Shown: positions 58,452 to 64,000 of the stretch, one piece after another
Numbering within the stretch: the stretch's first letter is position 1
Layout: every line of letters begins with the position of its first letter
Source of the DNA: Opitutus sp. ER46
GTDB lineage: Bacteria > Verrucomicrobiota > Verrucomicrobiia > Opitutales > Opitutaceae
Length of the DNA stretch: 64,000 nt
Assembly (NCBI RefSeq): GCF_003054705.1
Contig: NZ_QAYX01000017.1
Span: forward strand, 62,001-126,000
Direction: 5' to 3'
Position numbers and translations under genes: made by a program
Notes under the pieces: generated by a model
What the model was told of the DNA's origin: nothing
The model's database searches: none
Seen by the model: only the letters and a program-made list of their open reading frames with translations

Positions 58452-61400
58452 TCAGAATGATGCGGTCAACGACAGAGAATAAACGCGGCCGCGCCAGTCG
58501 CCGTAAGGCTGGACGCCCGCGCCGACGGAGTCGTTGGCGTACTTGGGAAACGGATCGTTGAGGAGGTTGTTGACGCGGACCTGCAGCCGCAGGCCGTAAC
58601 GCGACGGATTCCACGGCAACCAACGCGCCAGTTCCGTCTGCACAAAGGCGTCGAACTGCCAGTAGGGGCGGATGCGGTCGTGGCCTTGCGCCTCCCACTC
58701 AGCCTGGCGCAGCAGCCGGGAGGCAAAGTAGTGACCATCGAGGCCAAACCCCCAGTTCTGGTTCGACCACGCGGCGCCGAAATTCGAGCGGTACTTGAGC
58801 AGGTGCACGAGGCCGTCCGGATGGCTCAGCTCGTTGACCATCGGCTCCGTCGGCAGCGAGCGCACGTCGTAGCGCGTGAAGGCGAGGAGACGGGCGTAGG
58901 CCTCGAGCCGCCCGCCGAGGCACGCGTCCCAGCGATAATCGACCGAGCTCAGCCAGTGTTGCGAGTGGCGGTCCGCGAGGTTCGCGCGGGTGGTCGTGAT
59001 CCGTTCGATTATCCCGGTGCCGGGGGCTTCGCCGGGCCCCGGCGCGGCGCGCTGGATCAGGTCGGGCCACAGCGCTTCGTGCGCCACGGCCGTATTGCGG
59101 TCGATAAACGCGATCTCGTTCACCTTGCGCGTATCCACGAAATCGATCGCCGCGCGTATGCGATGCGCCTTGCCCGCCTGGTAGAGGAGCCCGGCGGCCT
59201 GCGTGGCGGTGGACTCCGGTTGCAGGTCCGGCGTGAGAATCTCATTTACCGCCACGGCGTAGGTCTGGTTGTTGCGGCGCGGATCGGTGATCTCCTCGAG
59301 ATTGACGGGGGCCACGCCACCACCGGTCCCGGGCACGATCAACGGCCGACTCATGTGTGGCGTGGGAAACCGGGTGGAGGTCGTGACGCTGCCGCGCAGT
59401 GCCAGCCCGCCGGGAAAGGCGATCTTGGCGGCGAAGGTCGGGGCGACGTTGGACTCGCGGGAGCTGTTTGCCGCTACGTACCGCACCGCCACATCGCCCT
59501 CGATGCGGGCGAGCCAGCGGGGCAGCGCTTCCGGGCGGACCACGTTCCCCTGGACCTCGCCAAACAGGCTGTAGCGGGTGAGCGTACGGGCATCCCAGCG
59601 AGTCGGAGTATCGTACTCGGTGCCATCGGCGTAGCGCCGCTCGTCGTTGTACTTCTCGAGGCGGTTTTGGCGATAGTCCGCGCCGAGGTTGAGCACGCCC
59701 GCGCCCGTGGGGAGCGGCAGCGCCTCGTTTATTGCCCGGGCGGCGAGATCGATCGTGGAGTAGTCGCCCATGGTGGCGAACTTGCCGCGACCCTTCCGAT
59801 AAACGAGGACCTCGTCGTAGAATGCAGGCGGAGGGCCGTAGACCTGCGTGTCGCGGAGCGGATTGTAGCGTCCCTCATTGATCAACCGCTGCCAGCGCTC
59901 GGTGTCGGCGCCCCAGAGCCCGCGGTAGCGGACGAGTGCGCGCGAATACTGCGCATCCAGGGCGAGCCGCCAGGCGCGGGGCAAGCTGACGAGCGCGCCG
60001 AGGACGAAGGCGGCCGACTCGAGCCGGGCTTCGCTGTAATTCTCACCCAGCTGTGGAGCGGTCTCGAGCAGGGACACCTTCACCTCCTGGCCAAAGGGGT
60101 TGAGCGGGGAGGCGGTCGGGAGCGTCAGATCGGCAGCGATGACATCGAACCCGCGATGCACGGTCTGGTGCGAATAGGTGCCGTCGAGCGAGAGCTGCAG
60201 CCACGGCGTGACGTCACCCACGACGGATCCGAAATAGGTGGAGCGACGCTGCTCGCGGCCGTACGGAAAGTCCAAGCTCTGCAAGCCGGTCGAGAGGCTG
60301 CCGGGCGAGTCAAAGAAGCCGAGATTGCGCCGGCCTTCGCGCCCTTGAAAGGCGGCCAGCCCCCCGGAGCCGTCGGCGCCGGGCGCGACCGAACTGACGC
60401 TCGCGTTGCCCGCGGGGAAGAGCGGCGGGAGAAGCGACTTCGGCAAGGCGGAGACGGGGCGGATGGTTCGGACGTTCGGCGTCGCGCCGAAGACGGCGGC
60501 ATCCTGCTCCGGCACGACGCGTACCCGGGCCTGCCGGAATCCCAGCTCGGTCTCGGTGGGGGGACTGGCCTTGGTGAAGGTGGCATTGAGCCGCACGCGG
60601 AGACGCCCACCGAGCAAGGAGTGGGCGTGGAGCAGCGAGAGGGAGGCCTGCGCGGCGTCGTACCCGCCGAGGGTGTTTGTATAGGTTGACGTGACCTCGG
60701 TGGCATCGGCGTCCACATCAGGCCGGAGCACGATATTGATCACCCCGCTGACGGCGTTGCCGCTGTAGAGTGCCGCGGCCGCGACGGGCAGCACCTCGAC
60801 GCGCTGGACCAGACTGAGGGGGATAAAGCTGACGTCGGGCGGCTGGATATCATTCCGCTGGCCGTTGATCTCACCGCTGATCAGGACCTCGGGCAGGCGG
60901 CGGCCATTCACGAGGATGACGGTCTCCTCCTCCTTGAAGCCGCGCATGCTGACGTTGCTGCTCCCGACGAGCACGCTCTCGGCGCTACCGTTCTGCTCCG
61001 GCGGAAGGGCATCGGCGTTGCTGTCGATGAGCTCGCGCTGGATGAACTCGTTGAGACTGACGACGCCGCTCCGCGCGATCTGGGTGCGGTTGAAGATCAT
61101 GTACGGGAGGGGCCCGCTCTCGGTGCGGGGCAGGTCGAGGTTGCCGCCGGCGCGACGCGGTTCGTACAGGGCGTCGCTGTGATCGAGCGGCGAGAGGTGG
61201 GAGGCTCGGCCACGGACGACAAACGGTTCGAGCTGCGTGGGATCTTCGGTGGGCAGAAGGACCTGGGGCTCCAACTGGGTCACGCGGCCCGCCACGACGG
61301 GAATGTCGATGATCTGGAGCGGGCGACAGCCCGGAGCCGTCGCTGCGAGCGTGTGTGCGCCCGGAGGCACGTCGGGCAGGGCGAAATTGCCGTGCGCGTC

Positions 61401-61832
61401 CGTTTCCAGCGTGCGCTGGAGTGCCGGGAGCAGGACGCGAACGCGCCGGGCGGAGGATCCGTCCGGCGCGCGAATTGTGCCTTGGATGGTGCCGCTTGGC
61501 GGCGCGGCGCCGGTGATGATCCATCGGTTCTCAGCGGCCTGGCGGGCGGTGAACCCCGTGCCGCGCAGGAGTCGTTCAAGGGCCTCCCGCGGCTCGAAAC
61601 GTCCGACGACGGCCTGGCACTGGACACGGCGCAAGTCCTCATAAGAGAAAAGGATCTCGACTTTGGCCTGTTTGGCGAAGGCGAGGAGTCCTCGATCGGC
61701 CGACTGAGCCGGGATGTTGAACTCGACCGGGGCGCCGCGAGAAAGACTCGGCAACGCGAGTATCCCGAGGAGCACGAGGGCCAACGCCAGGAGGCGTGCG
61801 CGCGGCGTTCGCCCGCCGCATGGCGTGGTCAT
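58452..61832 (-). CDS. TonB-dependent receptor with STN and carboxypeptidase-regulatory-like domains
   Basis: A 1126-residue outer-membrane receptor. After the signal peptide (LLALALVLLGILALPSLSRG) there is an STN domain (FNIPAQSADRGLLAFAKQAK; VVGRFEPREALERLLRGTGF), which contacts the FecR-type anti-sigma factor. A CarboxypepD_reg-like beta domain follows (GTIQGTIRAPDGSSARRVRV), then the plug (SNVSMRGFKEEETVILVNGR; VEVLPVAAAALYSGNAVSGV) and a long barrel ending LSLTASF, a suitable terminal Phe. It imports an unknown ligand using TonB energy. The fecR and ECF sigma genes lie upstream on the same strand, so ligand binding probably drives expression of the receptor itself. Confidence 0.94.
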   Translation of the reverse strand: MTTPCGGRTPRARLLALALVLLGILALPSLSRGAPVEFNIPAQSADRGLLAFAKQAKVEILFSYEDLRRVQCQAVVGRFEPREALERLLRGTGFTARQAAENRWIITGAAPPSGTIQGTIRAPDGSSARRVRVLLPALQRTLETDAHGNFALPDVPPGAHTLAATAPGCRPLQIIDIPVVAGRVTQLEPQVLLPTEDPTQLEPFVVRGRASHLSPLDHSDALYEPRRAGGNLDLPRTESGPLPYMIFNRTQIARSGVVSLNEFIQRELIDSNADALPPEQNGSAESVLVGSSNVSMRGFKEEETVILVNGRRLPEVLISGEINGQRNDIQPPDVSFIPLSLVQRVEVLPVAAAALYSGNAVSGVINIVLRPDVDADATEVTSTYTNTLGGYDAAQASLSLLHAHSLLGGRLRVRLNATFTKASPPTETELGFRQARVRVVPEQDAAVFGATPNVRTIRPVSALPKSLLPPLFPAGNASVSSVAPGADGSGGLAAFQGREGRRNLGFFDSPGSLSTGLQSLDFPYGREQRRSTYFGSVVGDVTPWLQLSLDGTYSHQTVHRGFDVIAADLTLPTASPLNPFGQEVKVSLLETAPQLGENYSEARLESAAFVLGALVSLPRAWRLALDAQYSRALVRYRGLWGADTERWQRLINEGRYNPLRDTQVYGPPPAFYDEVLVYRKGRGKFATMGDYSTIDLAARAINEALPLPTGAGVLNLGADYRQNRLEKYNDERRYADGTEYDTPTRWDARTLTRYSLFGEVQGNVVRPEALPRWLARIEGDVAVRYVAANSSRESNVAPTFAAKIAFPGGLALRGSVTTSTRFPTPHMSRPLIVPGTGGGVAPVNLEEITDPRRNNQTYAVAVNEILTPDLQPESTATQAAGLLYQAGKAHRIRAAIDFVDTRKVNEIAFIDRNTAVAHEALWPDLIQRAAPGPGEAPGTGIIERITTTRANLADRHSQHWLSSVDYRWDACLGGRLEAYARLLAFTRYDVRSLPTEPMVNELSHPDGLVHLLKYRSNFGAAWSNQNWGFGLDGHYFASRLLRQAEWEAQGHDRIRPYWQFDAFVQTELARWLPWNPSRYGLRLQVRVNNLLNDPFPKYANDSVGAGVQPYGDWRGRVYSLSLTASF

Positions 61833-61911
61833 GTGCCGCCGTCGGCGATCGCAGGCGGCGCCATCGGCCGACGGTTCTGCTGCGGTTGGGGTAAATGCGC
61901 GCACGGGCGGG

Positions 61912-62913
61912 CTAGCGGCTGGGGCGGGACCGTACGGCGATCGCGCCGCTCGAATCGCGCGAAACCTGCACGGGAAGAAACGCCTCGATCGCGTTCAGGA
62001 AGCCGTCGAGGTCGGCGAGTCGGAAGCGACCGCCGACGCGGAGTGAGGCAATCTCGGGAGCGGCCGAAATGTTCCGGCCGTGGAATCGACTGAACCGGGC
62101 GAGCGCGCGATCGAGGGTGGCGCCGGTGAACACGATTTCGCCATGCCGCCACGCCAGCGCGTCCTCGATTTCGGAGGCGGCGAGAGAACGGCACGAAACC
62201 GAATCCGGTGCGGCAATGAGCTGCTGGCCACCGATGAGCGAAACCGGAGCCGGTGTGGGGCGGGCGTTGCTGGAGCTTGGCCGCACCTGGACGGAGCCCT
62301 CGACGATAGTGACCTCGAGTTCCGCCTCGTTCTCGGCGTGGACGTCGAAGACGGTGCCGGTTACGCGGACTGAGCCGGCCGGCGTTTCGACAATGAAGGG
62401 ACGGGAGGGGTCTTTCGCGACGGTGAAGAACGCCTGTCCGTCGGCCATGCGGACACGGCGTTCCGTGCGGTCGAGGTTCACCAGGAGGCTGGTGCGGGCA
62501 TTGACTTCAACCGCGGTGCCATCCGCCAGGCGCAGGGTCTTGCGCTCGGCAAACGAAGTCGCGATCGCATCCGTCTGGACCGCTGGGCGTCCGCTCCACA
62601 CGACGACGGTGAGGGCCGCCGCGGCCGCGGTGAGGGCACCGGCAAACCAGAGAACACGCCGGCCGATACGCCGGGGATGAACCGTCTCGGGCATGGCGAC
62701 CTGCCCCGAGGCGACGAGGAGGGGAAGCTGCGCTTCGAGATCGGTGGAGAACTGGCAATACTCGGAGAGTAGGATGCGGTGATCGGGATGTTGCGCCAGC
62801 CAGGCGTCGAGTTCGTTGCGTTCCGTGGCGGACAATGGGCCGCCGTCGAGCTTGGCGGCCCAGCGAGCAGCTTGGTCGTCAGCGTTGCGGTTGGTAGAAT
62901 GGGAGAGGCTCAT
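61912..62913 (-). CDS. fecR: FecR-family anti-sigma factor
   Basis: A 333-residue membrane regulator. The cytoplasmic N-terminus (AARWAAKLDGGPLSATERNE; LDAWLAQHPDHRILLSEY) grips the sigma factor, one helix crosses the membrane (LWFAGALTAAAAALTVVVW, about 88-106), and the periplasmic FecR domain follows (LADGTAVEVNARTSLLVNLD; ETPAGSVRVTGTVFDVHAEN). The C-terminal part has an STN-like region (ATLDRALARFSRFHGRNISA). It overlaps the sigma gene by 4 bp, so the two are coupled. Confidence 0.93.
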   Translation of the reverse strand: MSLSHSTNRNADDQAARWAAKLDGGPLSATERNELDAWLAQHPDHRILLSEYCQFSTDLEAQLPLLVASGQVAMPETVHPRRIGRRVLWFAGALTAAAAALTVVVWSGRPAVQTDAIATSFAERKTLRLADGTAVEVNARTSLLVNLDRTERRVRMADGQAFFTVAKDPSRPFIVETPAGSVRVTGTVFDVHAENEAELEVTIVEGSVQVRPSSSNARPTPAPVSLIGGQQLIAAPDSVSCRSLAASEIEDALAWRHGEIVFTGATLDRALARFSRFHGRNISAAPEIASLRVGGRFRLADLDGFLNAIEAFLPVQVSRDSSGAIAVRSRPSR

Positions 62914-63488
62914 GACGTTGCCTCCTGGGATGGTTTGCCGGACCGCGGCACCGATGTGTCGGCGGGCGCGAGTCTGGATTCCGCGGGCAGCGCCGCCTTG
63001 AGCAGCCGGAGGGCGCGCGCGTGTTGCTTTTCAACCGTGCTCACGGCGATGCCGAGTCGCTCGGCAATTTCGCGGTGGGAGAGAAGTTCGACTTTGCGAA
63101 GCAGGAGCACGTTGCGGCAGCCCGACGGCAGCTGCGCGATCGCCTGCTGCAGCAACTGCAGTTCCTGACGGGCCATCACTTGGCGCGCGACGTCGGGATG
63201 CGGCGCAGCGGTCGTCTCCAGACTGACGCCTTCCGGGGTAATTGGGGAGATGCTGCGTCGCTTCAGCCGATTGATGGCCAGGCGACGGGCGGTGACATAG
63301 AGGAGAGCTTCGGGGCGATTGGCTTCCTGCCGCTGCACGGTGGGATAGACGCGGAGGTAGGCGTCATGCGCGATGTCCTGTGCCTCCGACGGATTGCCCA
63401 GCAGGCGCGCCAGATAGCGGCGGAGCGGGGAAAGCGTGGCGCGATAGAAGGCTCCAAAATCGCGCGGAGTTTCCGGCTCGTCAGGCAT
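62910..63488 (-). CDS. fecI: ECF sigma factor, FecI-like
   Basis: A 192-residue sigma factor. Region 2 is LARLLGNPSEAQDIAHDAYL and region 4 is QLPSGCRNVLLLRKVELLSH with REIAERLGIAVSTVEKQHAR. It is the first gene of sigma-fecR-receptor, the order seen in cell-surface signalling. The start at 63488 gives a normal N-terminus; a frame open to 63635 adds 49 unlike codons. Two hairpins lie 150-235 bp upstream. Confidence 0.93.
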   Translation of the reverse strand: MPDEPETPRDFGAFYRATLSPLRRYLARLLGNPSEAQDIAHDAYLRVYPTVQRQEANRPEALLYVTARRLAINRLKRRSISPITPEGVSLETTAAPHPDVARQVMARQELQLLQQAIAQLPSGCRNVLLLRKVELLSHREIAERLGIAVSTVEKQHARALRLLKAALPAESRLAPADTSVPRSGKPSQEATS

Positions 63489-63636
63489 CGCGCAGGAAGA
63501 AGCCTCCGCCGTGGAGGCAGGGTCGGATGATCCGTCGAAACGAATCAAAGAAGTGGGCGAACTGGGATTCACGTCTGCCCATACGCGACAATCGAAATCC
63601 TGCCGTCCGCTAGTCGCCAGAATGATTTCAAACAAA

Positions 63637-63675
63637 AGCCGGGTACAACCCGACAGGGGCGGGCTGTACCCGGCT
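63637..63675. promoter_or_regulatory. Long hairpin 1 upstream of the sigma-factor gene
   Basis: AGCCGGGTAC (63637-63646) pairs with GTACCCGGCT (63666-63675). Inside, CCCG pairs with CGGG around ACAGGGG. Only one or two bases mismatch. On the minus strand it lies in the sigma-gene leader or just after the small gene at 63757. Confidence 0.65.
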
Positions 63676-63698
63676 GCTGCATTCTATTGAAAGCCAAT

Positions 63699-63721
63699 CC
63701 AACTCGGCAGGGGCGAGTTGG
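63699..63721. promoter_or_regulatory. Hairpin 2 with a loop matching hairpin 1
   Basis: CCAACTCG (63699-63706) pairs with CGAGTTGG (63714-63721) across GCAGGGG. Compared with hairpin 1 the inner stem changes from CCCG/CGGG to CTCG/CGAG, a compensating pair, while the loop keeps CAGGGG. Confidence 0.65.
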
Positions 63722-63756
63722 CTCGTCAGTCTAGAAAATGACGTGGCCGCGAAGGC

Positions 63757-63876
63757 CTAGGAATGTTTGCGATGCCAGCGACGGGCGATCGGTAGTTCTC
63801 CGAAGTAGAGGACCGCCTCCGTCACCGCGAAAGCTCCGGCGACCAACAGCTGAATCACTGTTTTGAGGAATCTCAT
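63757..63876 (-). CDS. Possible small membrane protein
   Basis: A 39-residue frame from the ATG at 63876: one hydrophobic helix (TVIQLLVAGAFAVTEAVLYF) followed by a basic tail (ARRWHRKHS). A longer 61-residue form starts at 63942. It lies in locally AT-richer sequence, with the two hairpins just downstream. The helix-plus-basic-tail shape is what a real small membrane protein would show, but no family is recognised and the start has no clear ribosome site. Confidence 0.4.
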   Translation of the reverse strand: MRFLKTVIQLLVAGAFAVTEAVLYFGELPIARRWHRKHS

Positions 63877-64000
63877 CGGTACGGTTTTCTTGGTAAGGGT
63901 TTTACAGGTGTAGTCGCCCGGATATTGCATTTCGCATGCCAAGAGAAAAGAGTGTTGTAAATAGCAGATGTATAGTAGATTGGGATGAAAATGCGTGCTC

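Noticed and set aside
63985-64000. Possible start of a plus-strand gene (ATG AAA ATG CGT GCT)
   Set aside because: Only five codons are visible before the window ends; the AT-rich upstream sequence would suit a promoter, but this cannot be supported.

Overview
The window is GC-rich bacterial DNA with closely packed genes. It looks like a member of the Verrucomicrobiota, most likely Opitutaceae. This rests on three things: the mcsA-mcsB-clpC order in a genome that also has TonB-dependent outer-membrane uptake, a plant-polysaccharide locus with GPH transport and secreted GH28/GH78/GH2 enzymes, and secreted-protein C-terminal modules of a kind I associate with that group. The taxon is an inference; no rRNA or marker gene was searched.

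Layout. 1-7.1 kb is signalling: a membrane PAS sensor cut by the left edge, a chemoreceptor without an obvious HAMP domain, and a hybrid histidine kinase with four PAS-like regions and two receiver domains. 7.2-10.3 kb holds a glycogen branching enzyme and a TonB-like protein. 10.6-28.4 kb is a degradation locus that fits rhamnogalacturonan/pectin: a two-domain SGNH esterase, GH2, GH1, a GPH sugar symporter, GH78 rhamnosidase, gamma-glutamyltransferase, a heparinase II/III-like lyase and GH28. The GH2/GH1 divergent promoter and the symporter leader share a 16-bp operator-like motif, TGATTTAGCGG(G/T)AAAC. There is no SusC/SusD pair.

28.8-44 kb is mostly housekeeping: enolase, a secondary-consensus ankyrin protein, two stand-alone receiver proteins, a 2042-residue protein made of two UvrA halves in tandem, a DUF1697 protein, a DeoR-type regulator, a 360-bp cluster of six copies of a 20-bp repeat, a GT4 glycosyltransferase, a small four-helix membrane protein and dihydrolipoyl dehydrogenase. 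44-57 kb contains a CBS/DRTGG family II pyrophosphatase divergent from a branched-chain aminotransferase, the mcsA-mcsB-clpC arginine-phosphorylation/proteolysis operon, a PucC-like transporter, a LysR regulator divergent from leuCD with a good LysR box between them, and an ExbB-ExbD pair.

57-64 kb has a short-chain dehydrogenase overlapping tail-to-tail with an acyl-carrier-like gene, then a TonB-dependent receptor with STN domain, FecR anti-sigma factor and ECF sigma factor, which form a cell-surface signalling unit. Two hairpins with matching loops and compensating stems lie upstream of the sigma gene. ExbB/ExbD (56.2 kb), the TonB-like protein (9.7 kb) and this receptor could together energise uptake, although they are not adjacent.

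No rRNA, tRNA, CRISPR array, prophage or intact insertion sequence was recognised.
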